A stretch of 64,000 nt of DNA, from positions 6,510,001 to 6,574,000 of the forward strand of contig NC_083511.1 of assembly GCF_032362555.1 (NCBI RefSeq), in the 5' to 3' direction. Under the pieces are notes generated by a model, which saw nothing but the letters and a program-made list of their open reading frames with translations, did not search any database and was not told where the DNA came from. The position numbers and the translations under genes were made by a program. This stretch comes from Amyelois transitella (Eukaryota > Arthropoda > Insecta > Lepidoptera > Pyralidae). Of the stretch, positions 21,866 through 37,600 are shown one piece after another (within the stretch, counting starts at the first letter, position 1; each line of letters opens with the position of its first letter).

Positions 21866-22216
21866 CTGGTATTTATGTAAATCAAACTATCTTTTTTTGA
21901 GGACCAGTTTTCTTTGGATCTTCATTAGTTGAATCATCCCAGATGAGAAGCCTTGCCTATGGAGTCTAGTAGATATCACTAAAGGTTCCTGGATTTCCCT
22001 CATAGATGCAGCACCTCTAGTAGGAGATGGTTGTAGTTTCGTCAATCTCATGCAAAATATTGCGACCAGTATTTTTTTATTTACTACGACTAAAACTTAC
22101 GTGACGTAAATTCGTAATTAGTGACATATCAAATTATTATCAATCAATGTTTATTCGGGACAAAATTTTATCAACATTCCAATTTCCACAATCAGCCAAT
22201 TGATAAGGTCGCCAGT

Positions 22217-22269
22217 CGCCACTTTGACAGTTGCCGACTTCACCGGGTTTGGCAACTGTCAAAGTGGCG
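22217..22269. repeat. 19-bp perfect hairpin, 15-nt loop
   Basis: cgccactttgacagttgcc at 22217-22235 is followed by a 15-nt loop and its exact reverse complement at 22251-22269. It lies just upstream of the DMAC2L gene. Confidence 0.8.
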
Positions 22270-22683
22270 CTATACCTATAATAGATTTATTTTCAAAATT
22301 CAATATCATCATTAAAATTCATCATCATTCATATCATCTAATATAACTACTACCGCTTCCAAAGCGCATGTGTAGAAGAAGCGGCGGAACAAACTACACT
22401 ATCTATACTGCAGCATTTTCACCGAATGTCAATTTCCAAAAATAGATCTCTTAAATCTAAATCGTGGACGAATGCACATTGTCTTCATTAAAAAACATGA
22501 ATGAATGTAAAACTAATTATTTCAATACGATTATTTCGTCAAAATACTAAGGTCATCATCATCAAAGTAAGCTCTGAAGAACTATCCTAGAGAAGTGCCC
22601 TATGCAGGTAATTTTCCTGTATACCTAAATAAACAAACCGGAATACTAACATGGCGGACTAGAGTCGATAGTCGATAATATTT

Positions 22684-22691
22684 TATCGATA
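22684..22691. promoter_or_regulatory. DRE-type TATCGATA site
   Basis: Perfect DREF octamer between DMAC2L and Rab4, about 0.8 kb upstream of the DMAC2L ATG. Activity is inferred from the motif only. Confidence 0.25.
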
Positions 22692-22891
22692 GATAAGGGA
22701 TTTAAGATTGTTCATTGCCAATCACAGTTGTAAATATAAAGTTAAATACGTCTGTGATTTGGTTCTACATCGGGAATCCTAACTATCCTGGCTATAATCT
22801 ATGGTCCAACAATATTTTATCTATCACCTATCTATGATTTAACTGGGAATATTGATTAATTATTCTACAATTTTAATTCATATATGTTGTA

Positions 22892-23125
22892 CTAGATGCC
22901 GCCCGCGACTTCGTCCGCATGGAAACCCTATCAATCCCGCGGGCACTCCGGGATAAAAAGTAGCCTATATGTTATTCTGGGTCTTCAGCTACCTACATAC
23001 CAAATTTCATCGTAATCGGTTCCTACTGAACCTACTGAACTTTTTTGCGTGAAAGAGTAACAAACATCCATACCGACAACCTGACACACTCACAAATTTT
23101 CGCATTTATAATATTAATAATAGGA
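22892..23125 (-). mobile_element. Lep1-like Helitron copy B
   Basis: Same family as the copies at 18603 and 35560, with CTAG at its 3' end (22892-22895 on the plus strand). It differs by scattered changes and an internal direct repeat of ctactgaac. The 5' end has drifted. Confidence 0.75.
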
Positions 23126-23359
23126 ATTACATATTTTTGTGCGCCTTATGTACTGAAATTATTAATTATTCATTATATGTTTCATAATAAGTCTGAAAAT
23201 AATTATAATGGGCACAAAATGTTTGTCGGATGACTCCGACATTCACGTATAAGGGTTAAGAGATAAATGATATCAATAAATAATAGAAATTGTTCGTGTG
23301 TTCTTTGAAATATTTATGTTCTTTTGAATCTTCGTGATTTCGTTTTGACTAATTTATAA

Positions 23360-23626
23360 AAACTTTATGATAAGCGATTGCCAAAAGATTGTTGTAAAGT
23401 CGAGTGCTCTTTCGTGGCCCTTAAAGAGACCTTTAGCGGGAGCGATGATTCGGGCTTGCCCGCCACCAAAGGGAAGATCTCCCGCCAGGCAAGGTATAAT
23501 GCCTGGAGAACCACGGCACACATGGATATGTTTTGTTCCTGGCCAGATATTTTCTATGCCAATCATTTATATTCCCTTCGCCAAGATTCGTTCCTTTGTA
23601 AACTAAAACGAGAAAAAATACGTTAA
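23360..23626 (+). CDS. unidentified compact open frame (possible exon or repeat relic)
   Basis: A frame opens after a stop near 23356 and runs to TAA at 23624-23626, reading KLYDKRLPKDCCKVECSFVA and, near its end, HMDMFCSWPDIFYANHLYSL. The stretch is richer in GC than its flanks, and two other frames (23367-23606 plus, 23354-23566 minus) are open too. I do not recognise the protein, there is no in-frame ATG near its start, and no splice partner was found. It could be an old transposon piece. Coding status is doubtful. Confidence 0.2.
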   Translation, partial: KLYDKRLPKDCCKVECSFVALKETFSGSDDSGLPATKGKISRQARYNAWRTTAHMDMFCSWPDIFYANHLYSLRQDSFLCKLKREKIR

Positions 23627-25223
23627 CATTACAAAGACCCTAATTTCGATAAGATTTTATGTTCGATGATGTTCATGTTTATGTTTTCGATGTGAATGAA
23701 ATATTGAGATTGTTACAAGTTTCTAAAGCTCACAACAAAGGAGATACACTTTATGATAGACAATAATTTAACGAAATATTTACCACTTACCGGTGAAAGG
23801 TTAGGTTCGGCCTATTTTTGCTTTGGCATAGGCCACAATATGCTATAGAATACTTCATCCTATAGTTTATTTTTTATTAATATTACCACAGCTTCGTACA
23901 AAGTCTAAAAACACGGGAAAACGTAAAAACATCACGATGACAACTTTCCACATGTAAACAAAGCGGTAAAGTTCGATGGCGTCAGCGGCAGTAAAAGCAC
24001 ATCGAAGTCAATGAAGAGGGTGCTGATAAAAGAGTGTAAATGTTTTTTCTCCCGTAAAACCACTGTTGTGAGAAAGAGACAGATATATCATTGTTATTTC
24101 TGAGTCAAGTTGAACAATTACGGCATTTCCTTATGATAGTTATTCATTGACCAGAAGCCTATAACAAAGCACATTTTTCAAGTAGCAAGAATTTTTCTTT
24201 AATATAGCGAAGTAACACTGAAAAATGTTACAGATTAACAGAAATGTTACCTTAATTTTGTAAACGAAATTTTCGCGAAGGAACGTCGAGAAAATAGAAA
24301 TTACGGCGACCTCTGATGTGCAGTCAGTTGTATCGATCACTAAGTTTCGAAATATGATCGTATTTACGGAGACCGAAAATATATCTAATTCAAACATTTG
24401 TAAACAGTCCAGTTTATTGAGAAGCTCTTCAGACGGATCCAAATAGACTATACCCTAGTTATCAAGATGAGGTAGTAAGTGAGCTAGCCAGCTTCATATT
24501 TCAAGGCGTGTAACGAGTAGAAAATCTTTTGACTTATGTCATTGATCTGAGGGACCTAGGACAAAGTCTGATTAATAAAAGCTTAATTTTTTTACTTAAT
24601 CAGTAAATGGGATAATTACACCATTTAGTAGTACAGTCAGATGTTGAGTACCAAGGATTAATAATTCAATCTACTAATAAATTTTTACCGATAACAATTG
24701 CCTGAGGTTTGTACGCGTTTATCGTAAGTTCAAAACTCCGATCCTAATTCACATTGTTAACGCCGACGGCGTTAAACTACTTCTTTTGAACTACAACAAA
24801 CCTCAAAACAAACAAGAGAACAAGTTATAAGAGCGCCATCTACTTTTATCACCGGCCGGCCCCGTTGTAGTCGAAAATAGGCACACGAAAATAGAAACCG
24901 CTTTTGAGGAGTTTGTGCTTGTGATATAAGTAACACTTATATAACTACTAACTTTAAGCTATGAGATGAGAGTGAGTGGAATGGATGGATTTTAAAATTT
25001 TTATGATTTTATCAAAGACAATTTGGAAAAATTAAAACTTATTAGTTTTAGGCAGGGCTTGATAACGTTACCAATATAACAATAACGGTAAATAATGTTA
25101 TTTAAAAATCGGTAATGTAATCTTAAAACGTGAAAAAATGACATTAAATTACGTTATTATATCGTTATCAATTCATCCAAAGATTTGCCAAAATTATTTC
25201 GAGAAATCTCGCGTGTGTGGTGT

Positions 25224-25284
25224 GACAAACTGTCATTAAGAACTTTAAGCCCGCTCGGCTTAAAGTTCTTAATGTCAGTTTGTC
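25224..25284. repeat. 27-bp hairpin, 7-nt loop, upstream of Rab4
   Basis: The arm 25224-25250 pairs with 25258-25284 over 27 positions with one mismatch; the loop is ccgctcg. It lies 247 bp before the Rab4 ATG. Confidence 0.8.
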
Positions 25285-25530
25285 TTGTCCATGTCTTGTC
25301 ACGTCAAATGAAAATCAATGAAATGTTGATATTTTTTGTTTATTGTTGACGTTAGTTTAATTCCTCCACTTTTTAACATTAATACCAACTTATTAAGTCA
25401 TCAAATTTCGGAATACGATTTTCTTTTTTCTGCGTATCTGAATTTGATATAGTCATTTGTGCTAAATTTACTGTACTGTTATAAGCTATTTTTCTGCGAC
25501 CTTTTCGTCTGTGGTGAATTTTACGCAACC

Positions 25531-27410
<1,880 letters not shown>

Positions 27411-27589
27411 GGTAATAACATTAATATTTTTAAGTATTCAAAGGATCTGTTTTATATTAGTTATTATTTCCTCCAAATTGAGTTCTTTTTATTCTTATAA
27501 TAGATGTGATAAATATTAAAAGATCAAGTTTACTCTATATATTTTTGGTATACTCTAAGTTTGTTTTATTTATGTATGAATGAATATAG

Positions 27590-27655
27590 TCTTTTTAAGA
27601 CTGTTGGCTCTGTCTACCCCATAAGGGATAAAGACCTGATCATATGTATGTTTGT
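27590..27655 (-). repeat. isolated arm of the foldback repeat
   Basis: agactgttggctctgtctac and the following cgggatata-like part match the terminal arm of the repeat at 14812. Only the arm is present. A second isolated arm lies at about 13755-13825. Confidence 0.55.
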
Positions 27656-30600
27656 ATGAATATATACTGATACTCGTATAAACAGAATAATGATTTTTTT
27701 TAATCTTATTTGGATTCAATTTATGTGTAATATGTTAAATATATCCATACCAGTGAGCATCTGAATAATTTTGTAAGTAAAGTCAACATAGACGTGGAAA
27801 ATTACTTAGATAACAATATGAATTGGGAATATTACATAAAAAGAACCAAAAAATATTGTTCATTCATTTTCCGTGATACACACAAAATTTGCTTTATGTA
27901 TGTAAGTATGGTAGTTACCTATGTCTTAATAAAAATGATGTATATATTGAATTTCATTTATTATTAGAAATGATCACTTGACTCAATTAATTTCTAGAAT
28001 GATCTCAATTAACAATACATTTTTAAATTGATGTCTCTCTATATTTTTTATTTTATTATGTCCAGTATGTATATGGTAACAGTTATTGATTATTGTTTTC
28101 CTTTAACTACTGTAAATGATATTGATATAAAGTTCATTTATGCAACTTATTTTTTTACTTCCTGATTATGTGGTTAATTGGAATATTGTGGTCTGGTTAT
28201 CATGTTTTTATGATTGTAATTTTTTGGATCTTCAGAAGCTATTTTTTACATTATTTTGGTTAGTGTCACAATAAGTAAGTGGATCATCAGCTATCACCAA
28301 CATTTGTATAAACTCACTAGCACTACTCATAAGTGTAAAAGTGGTGTAAAATTTGTAATTATAATGGTAAAATGAATTTGTTTGAAACTAAGTATTCAAG
28401 CAATTTTTAGAGTTTATTATCACGACGATCTATAGCCGCACTTTAAGAGTACCTAAGTGTGACAATAAAGTCTTGCAATGTTTGTTGGTATTTTAATATA
28501 TGTCCCACAAATTAATAAAACAATTAGTTCAGACTAGACATAATTTTGACGTCATGATTTCCTAGGAGTTTTATTCATTTTATATTTATTGAGTTTAATT
28601 TGGCGAAATTGTACGCGTATGTAAGCGTTGTGGTAAAGGGTTTTAGAAATAAAATATGGTAACATTCTCAATATAAATTTATTCATGATTAAGTAACATT
28701 GCTAATAGCTTTACAAGGGTAGAGCTACATTAGTTTTTGCAATAAACTTCCTAAAGTTACTCAATAAAAATCTTTCCAGTTGAATTATATATAAAACTTA
28801 AAAATAACATTCAATTTCACTATGAGTGATAATATCTGCAGCTTTAGGCTATATCTGTGGATCGACGTTTCAACTACTTGGACTTACTGTTTTCAAAATC
28901 ATAGGAGTATAATATTCTGATATGTACTGTAAGTTTTGTTGAACTTACTACTTAGTAATTTACCCGTGAATTATTTCAGACATACATTTATTTGTATATT
29001 TTCATATTATCAGTGCCGACCCTCTTGCGCTCTGAGCAGACTAATAATCCATAATCAGTACACTGACTGACTGACAGCTCTATACTTTTGAATTCATAAC
29101 AATTACAACAATATTTTTCAATGTCAAATATTTCGTATGTATGGTAGGTACTCCATTTCCACCTCAATTTGAGCAAATAAAAGTTTGTATGTCAATAATA
29201 AAATATATATTTTTCGGACTAAATATTGTTATTTCTCTTATCTCATTAATCTTTCAAAGATGGTCTTAATCATTTTGAACTTTGAATAATAATAGGGTTT
29301 TAACATTCATCAAATAATATATATTCAGATTCATAAGAAATAATATAAAACAATAATATCTATGAATTATAAATATAATGTAAATAATATCTAAAACTAT
29401 GCTTAATTTTAACTGTTACATACATACATAAAATAGCATGCAACAAAGAAATATTGACAAACAGATTAATTAAACAAAATGCACCTATTAATAAAATCTA
29501 GGAACTATACATATTCTTGTGTGGGATGTAACTTACAGTAATTTCAAATGACTAATATTTGTCCGACATGAAGTAAAAGAACATTTAGGATGAATTTGTG
29601 TGTAAAATAAATACACGTAGCAAGAACCAAATAAAACTTGCGTGTACTTTCCTATTTCCGTTAATATTTTTAACCGATAAATGATAATGTCGTAGGAAAA
29701 AAATATCATTATAAGAGAAAAAGTTTTTTTCCATCATAAATATAGTCCTAGTTCTATCACAGTAAAATATCAAAACACTTAGATAACAACAATCTTAGAT
29801 TCCAATAATTTATTTTAAACGATTCTATATTTCCACTTCGCGAACTTTCGAGAATGGTGATATCAAACTGTTTCCGTAAAAGCTACAAATTATACTAAAA
29901 CTTTGTGATCCATAAATGGAATGATCAAAATGATACACTACATGCATACCTAATGTGATTTTAAAGAGGAACCACCTAACACGAACAGGTTCCTACATGG
30001 TTGTTATTTTTTATTAGCGTAAGATATTTCAGAGTGATTTTGCTGCAAGGTTTCACTCGAGATATTTGGCATCATTTTCTGTTGTTTTGAATATCAGCAC
30101 CGGTGCTGCAGAACTACCCAATGGACATAGGATTTTATTTACTTGAACTAATTTTTACACACCACAGGTGATTCGTGTTATTGTGGTAGAACTTGAATAA
30201 AAATCACGCGTATAATGCTACAGTCAAAATATAGTGGCGTATTTATGTGCCGTTTTCTGTGCATAATAATGTAACTTATTATTATTAATACAAATAGCTG
30301 TGTATAAAAATTAATTACATTTTACCTCTTTGCTATATTTTAATCTAGGTAGATAAATAATAAGTTTTCCAAAAACAATCGTCGTTTTCGTTTTCACATT
30401 TTGTACATTTAGTGTATACAGAAAAACAATCGTGCTTTTATTTTTATTGCAAATAGCAAATGTTTGTCCACGTGTATTAATTACTGTAGGTATCTCTTCT
30501 AAGTACATACGTATATTTTATTGTTTAAAAATAACAAGATCTTTCTATTATTAATTAAAATTAAAACAACTTATTGCTAAATATCGCAACAATGTAGTCA

Positions 30601-31529
30601 CTGAAAGCTATTGAAGGATTTAGCCAAATACCTACTTTTGTTGGCTAAGATAGGCACTCGAATCGCGAAAGATGCGTATTTGCATTTTTACCGACATAAA
30701 AATTTGAAATCTATAGTGTTTTCATTGTTTTACTTTTATTTGTGAATGATTATTTTTAAAAATGATCAAAAATCAGTCTTGTTTGTATACCAGATTAAGT
30801 ATGTAACGGGACAAAATATATGAAAACGTCTATAGACAGAAGTATATATCAATAATTAAGTAGCAAACTCCTATAACCTTTTTGTGACTAGACAGGTTTT
30901 CATATGTAAGTACACCTGAACCCTAATTTGATATAAAAGACGTCGACCAAGTTACTGTAACTCAGTGCCTATCTCCATTAGCATTACTATGTATAAAAGT
31001 AACCTTTGGATTTCCCTGAGAAGAGAAGGTACCTGTACTTTGTTTTCAAATAAAAATGTACAAGCCATACCGTTGTTGTATGACTACAACTAGTTCTACG
31101 CCCAATTAGTTACGCGATTACTTGCACGAATCGTGACACCATTTCAGAGTATCAATACAAACGAACTAATATTATCAACCTAAAAGCAAACTATTAAAGC
31201 AACTAACCAATCAATCATCGTGGAACCCGGAAATATCAAATTTTGGGCCATTATTCACGGTTACTTATTCTCACCAAAATAGTATAAATATAAAATAGTA
31301 CGTAATAAGTAACATTTCACAAAAGAAGGAATAATCCGTAATTGGCTGATGTAATACTTTCTAGTGTCACGATAATAAAATTAAAAGCTTAGAAGAAATT
31401 CGGCTTTTACGGCATATGTAACGTAACTCGTGAACATATATACATACATATATCACCAAAATAATAACACTAATGCATTTCACTACGCCATTGCTTGCAG
31501 CTGTTCAAATTTAAAGTAGGTGTGCCTAT
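27656..31529. other. intergenic, Rab4 to hexokinase
   Basis: AT-rich sequence. No exon, RNA gene or full repeat could be supported. Possible Rab4 poly(A) signals (AATAAA) occur near 28463 and 28647, but none is clearly the one used. Confidence 0.4.
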
Positions 31530-31535
31530 TTTATT
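31530..31535 (-). terminator. poly(A) signal of hexokinase
   Basis: AATAAA on the minus strand, 112 bp after the hexokinase stop codon. Confidence 0.5.
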
Positions 31536-31646
31536 ATAGATTACTCATTTCTGGTGCAATTGGCGTAGTGAAGGTGCGTTTCGTGTCTCGTGTGACATTT
31601 TTGGTTCACAGAAATGGGTCGTCTCGATGAAATGTTGTTGGAGAGC

Positions 31647-34600
31647 CTACGCGCATCCTAGGCTCTCGCGACAAGCCACCGCCGCTACCAGCGCGGCGCC
31701 ACGCCCGCTGCCGTCTTCTGACAGCATCAGATCAAACTGAAACAACAAAATGATGCAAGTGAGGACAAAGTAGTTGTAGTAGCTATAATAAAATTTTGGG
31801 TGACTTTATGAGCGTCATGTTTTAATATAAATCTTTCAAAGCATTTCAAATTTAATTTACCTGTAGTGTGGTGCTCAAAAGGTCAAAAGTAGATCCTAGT
31901 ATGTCTGAGTAGTGAATATATGTATGTACCTAGCAAACTAGACAAATAATCGTTTAATATTCATAGGATATTTGAAGAATAAGTTAAAAAAAATCAATAG
32001 AGTATCAACTCTAAATAGAGTAATAAATAGTAAGTACTTAGTCTGCATGTATACTTATAGCTTAAATAAGCCAGAGTTTGATTGTATAAATGAGCTTGTC
32101 CGTGATTCTAAACTTGACATACTTTTCTAAAAGGCAGCGGCTACGCCACAATTACGCTAATACCAAAATCACGTGGAAGAAACCGCAGGTAGCTAGTACT
32201 CGATAGAACTGTACTGTAATTTGATGAATTGTATTCCTGTTTTTGGCAAATACGAGCTTATGTTAGTTATATTACTTAGGTATTTGATCTACATCACGTT
32301 TTACCTTTATTAAACTCATTAATGATTGCTGGTGCGTCAGTGGCGAACATGATGCAATCCATTCTAGTAGGTAGGTATAGAACTTTTATAATTGACTTGT
32401 AAAAAGTAAGTTTGCCGTTCATGTTTATAAGGAAGCTCTACATTTTCTGTTTATTATATGTACCTACTTTAACATACTCTATCAGTCATTCTATACCTAG
32501 ACTGAAAGGGGATGTCAGCATACCATCACAATACTTCTTTACATATTTTAAAGAACCAAGAATAGTTTTATTTTACATAGGTACATATACAAATGTATCA
32601 CGTTATTTATCTCTTGTGGGGTTAGGCAGAGCTAACACTATGATCAGCAGCATAGCTTAAACGATGGAATTCCAAGTTTTCATTACACTACCAGTTTTTG
32701 CATTATCTTAAACAACAACCAATGTGTTTAAATTTGTATCTATTTCTTTTAAATAAATTAACGAGGGTGTGTCATGATACCGAGACAAGATCCGCCTGCT
32801 AAGACGTCAACAAGATAAAAATTGTTTTGAACTTGATAAACGACAAAGTTCAACATGTCATCGAACCAATTTCATACAAACAATGTATTATCTGTAGTTT
32901 GTACTGGCCAGCAAGGACTTGCAAAGAAGGGGGCTCGCCTTTGATATGTACATATTATCTGTAACGCAACTTAAATATTAATTGATGTACCTACCTACTT
33001 ACAAAATATCTTTGATAACATAAGCGGTATGATATTTCTACAATAATGTTTTTAGCATAATTTTTTATGATCATTAAAATAAGCTTAGCACTATGTGGGA
33101 TGTTTCAAATTTCTACATTGACGTGATTGATATAGTATATTCAAGTATGATTTTGTTTTATTAGGTACTACAAAAATCATATTTTTAGGTAAGTAGGTAC
33201 AAGCTACCTTTAGACACCTCCAATTCTTACTCCAATTGTACCTATATCTAATCATTTTATTGATACTAAATGTGCAATTTATTAAAACCATAAAGTCACG
33301 GTGACGTGATGTGCGATGTGGCTAAATAGATATCTATAGTCAAGTGGTGCTACTGCCACACATGATGTGGCAGACCTTGAACTTTGTTCGTGGTGTCGTT
33401 GACTGAACAAATCTGTTCTTTATTAAAGTTAAATCTATGTACTTTGTACCGGACAATAAATATAAAACAAGTTTTATTTGATTACCGAATTGAAAACCCT
33501 ATAAATGTACCTAATATAAATATGTAGCTAGGAGAAACCATTTTATATAATGCTTATTTATGTTTATAAAATAATATTAAATACCTAGGTATAAGTTAGT
33601 GTTTTTAAATCGATCAAAAAGTTGTTAATATACCTATATATTCTTATTACGCTGTCACTTGAAAATTTCCAATTGCGCTATAAAAAAAAAAAAATGGGTC
33701 TATTAAGAAAAAGTACTTACTGAAATACCAGGTTGGACCAACTGCGCTATCTTTTCGCACATGAGCGTGTGGAAATGTGGGTGGAAGCGGTAGACAGAGC
33801 CATCAATGCCTACGGTGACTCTAGGTTCGTTCATCTTGTTGAGCAGGGTGGCGATTCCGGCCGACACCAAGTGAGCGGCGCGACGCGACACGCACTCGCA
33901 CACGTGTCGCACCGCGGCCATGTCCGCCTCCGTCGCGTGTGATAACCCTGCAATGTAAACATTGGTGTTGAGCAGAAACCCTGGCTTGGCCTCGGCAGAA
34001 ATGATATACAGTTTTACGTAATAGGATGTATAGATATAAAAATATTATTAGCATAAAGAAAACCGGACTAGATGGAAAGATAAATATCGCAAACTGTAGC
34101 TTGGGCCCCGATGGCTCAGAAGCATAGCAGAGGAGGGTACAAATAATAATAATAATAATATATATTTTAATTTACTGATCATCGCGAGGTTTCGTAGACC
34201 TAACTTCTTTTACAAAATATGGTAATCTTAACGATTAAGGGGCACTTAATTGGAACGGACTCTGATTTAGGTATGTACTTAATAATTACAATAGGTGATA
34301 GAGCACATGATAAACTTAAACATATAAGCATTCGCTGGCTATGGTAGGTAGATTAAATGTACCAACCGAAAACAATTTGCATGCTTAAGTAATAACACAT
34401 TTTGAGCTGCAGATTATTTTAATTAGAGCTATATTTAGATCTTAGGAGCAATAACTATTTGGTTAAACAGTCTGTCATGAGATGTCGAATTTTGTAACAT
34501 AATTGCCAATGACCATATTCGAAAAGGTAAATGATCGGGTTTCTTTGAACATCACCTAGAGTAGGTGGCAGGTAATACCTATTATGGGGCCCGTCATTGA

Positions 34601-37600
34601 GTTACACGTATGAAGGTTACTGGAAGCACGTGTCTCTACACTATCGTTGTTTATGGTATTGTTATGGTCAATTTAGGTTTTATCAAAATTTTAGATGCCG
34701 ATTGTTTAAAAAATACGAGTCTACCTATATGTTGCACAAAGCGTATTCCATTTTAATTGCATAAAATTTTCAATATATTGTTATTTGTTAGCACGTGATA
34801 CATGCATTGCATACACACGAGGAAAGTAAAGTTTACTGCAAACGTGAATGTGAATAAAAATAAACAGTAACTTCTTGTATGTTAACAATGTATGTTCTAT
34901 GCGATACGGAATGATTATTCGGATATTGGTTGATTGTAATAGTGAACGCACCCTTATTAGCCTTATAGTTTATGAGTAATATAGTTAATGAGCTGTAGGT
35001 ATAAAATATACTGAAAGTAAAATAATTTCATAAATATTTTACTTGATTATCTTATACACAATTATATAGCTGTAGGTATACTCCATTTACGGAAATCAGT
35101 CTCAGTCATAAAAGTAAATAAAATAATATATGATATCGAACTATAAAACTATAAGTACATTAATTAATTGCAGTCAAAGATCAAATGCAAATTGAACTGT
35201 CACCTCATTATATGATTTCTCTTAGATAGGTATGTTTCAGCAACACCAGCATATAAGTAAATTGTAATTTTTATTGTAAGTGCTTTTTCATTTGCCCAAT
35301 TCATATCAAAATAATATACGAACTATCAAAATTGTAGTTCCTTTCTTATTTTTTTTCGGTTTTTATCTATGTTGCCAAAAAAACGAAAGGAATATTTTCT
35401 TACGATTTGACAGTCTGACCCGTTTTTAGAGTGGTTCACATTTGATAAGTCCCATTTATTAGCTTCAATAAAACCAATTACTACTTAAAGACAGGGACAA
35501 ACAGACAAAATATGTACGTAAAATGGTTGCCGTTGGCTTATTTCCTCTTTCATCGCTTATCCTACTACTATTATAAAGGCGAAAGTTTGTATGGATGTAT
35601 GGATGTTTGTTACTCTTTCACGCAAAAACTACTGAACCGATTACCATGAAATTTGGTATGTAGGTAGCTGAAGACCCAGAATAACACATAGGCTACTTTT
35701 TATCCCAGAGTTCCCGCGGGATTGATAGGGTTTCCATGCGGACGAAGTCGCGGGCGGCCTCTAGTATTTAATACTTTTGTGATGATTCATTTTACAGGGT
35801 AAATCGTGTTGAGAAAACTAATATTTCTTCTGGTATGAATCTTTACTACGATCAGATGTATAAAATTATTTATTATAGAAGGGTTATGCAATGTACAAAG
35901 TATGTGTTCTATGCGACGATCAGGTTGCGCGTTCAGTTTATTATCATACAGTGTCGTCATGATTGATGAAAGTTTGGGTGTCTGAGTGATGGAACTAATT
36001 TACGTTTTTTTTTGCCAAGCTATCATTATGATAAGATATCAAATTTAGACGCCATTGCCCGAGCACGTTGAAGTCTTTTATAGGTTTTTTTGCGATCAAC
36101 CACATTGCATCATTCGGGTATAAATTCGAAGTTTTGATAATTATGATATCTTGTAAATAATTATTTGATTTCTTAATTTAAATCAACTTTTTTTAATTAT
36201 CTGAAAAACAGAACTGATTACTTATCTTTTCATAAATTCTAAGATCGGTTCGGATTTCATCAGTTTTAATAAACTAGGTACTCATTGTTAAATAATAAAA
36301 TGTGTCATGTGGGCCAAACTGTATGCACAACTAGCGTGTAACGTGTTCATATTTAAAAAGATATCATAAAAATAGTCATTATTATTTTTTAGAAAGATAC
36401 TTATATAAATTGCAATTACCGAGTTCCTCCAGTACATCCATACAGCTGGTAAAGTCTCCGGGTTTGTCGGACTCGATCTCAGATACATATTTGGTGTAGA
36501 AGCTGTTCCTCTGGAACAGAAGGTCGGACCCTCGTCCCCCGAAGAGCAAACCCATCCTGGTGAATTTGACCAGCGCCAGTCGTACCAACTCCCCCATGTA
36601 CATTCCTGATATCATTTTTTCTTGGCTGAAATAGAAAATTTTAGAGCTCTCAATTAAAATTTCAACGAGTTTATCGTTGGCATAAAAAAAACTTATTCCG
36701 CAATACTTTGGATGGGTACCATAACTATAACACACGAAGTAGGGCAAAATTATGTGTTATCACTTCTTGAAAAACATTATACCTACATACATACATACAT
36801 ACATATGGTCACGTCTATATCCCTTGCGGGGTAGAGAAAGCCATCAGTCTTGAAAAGACTGAATGGCCATTTCATTTCAGCTATTTGGCTTAATGATAGA
36901 ATTGAGATTCCAATAGTGACAGGTTGCTAACCCAACACCTAAAAAAGAATCCCAAGTTTGTAAGCCTATCCCTTAGTCGCCTTTTACGACATCCATGGGA
37001 AAGAGATGGAGTGGTCCTATTCTTTTTTGTATTGGTGCCGGGAACCACACGGCATATCATGAAAAACATCATTATTTTAAAATTTATAAATTTTGGAAAA
37101 TCCAATCTTCAGTATCTACTCTCAGAAAATTTCATAAGTACTTAATTTCAATACGCGTAGGTATAAAATTATGTAAATCAGTACTAAACTGAATATGTAA
37201 AACACTACAGAATGAACATGTATAGATACCTACCGATCCACCTTACAGTCATTGAAATGTAAATATTGGTACCAAGATATTTTAAATATCAAATTACTAT
37301 TAAAAATTATAAATTAAACTAATATTTTCAAAAGTCTCACTTGTTCAACGTTAGCAAAATGTTTATGCTGGAGTAACTTAAGGTCATTTTTGCTGATAGA
37401 GACGCTGCAAGTAAACTGCATCATTTCGTTCTATAGCGATTGTTATCGATCCACTGACCTTGTTGTTGTTTGGTCGTAACAAGTACCTTCAATTAATTAG
37501 TTAAGCTAATTGTTCAAACAACAGTTAAAATTGTATGATTAATTGTAAATCTGTGTTTTCGCAAAAAATGCTGCTGCAATTAATTGTTTTTAAACTATGA

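Noticed and set aside
21880-22050. Upstream coding exon of DMAC2L
   Set aside because: A cag precedes the DMAC2L ATG and a long frame exists upstream, but no frame joins convincingly; treated as 5' UTR.
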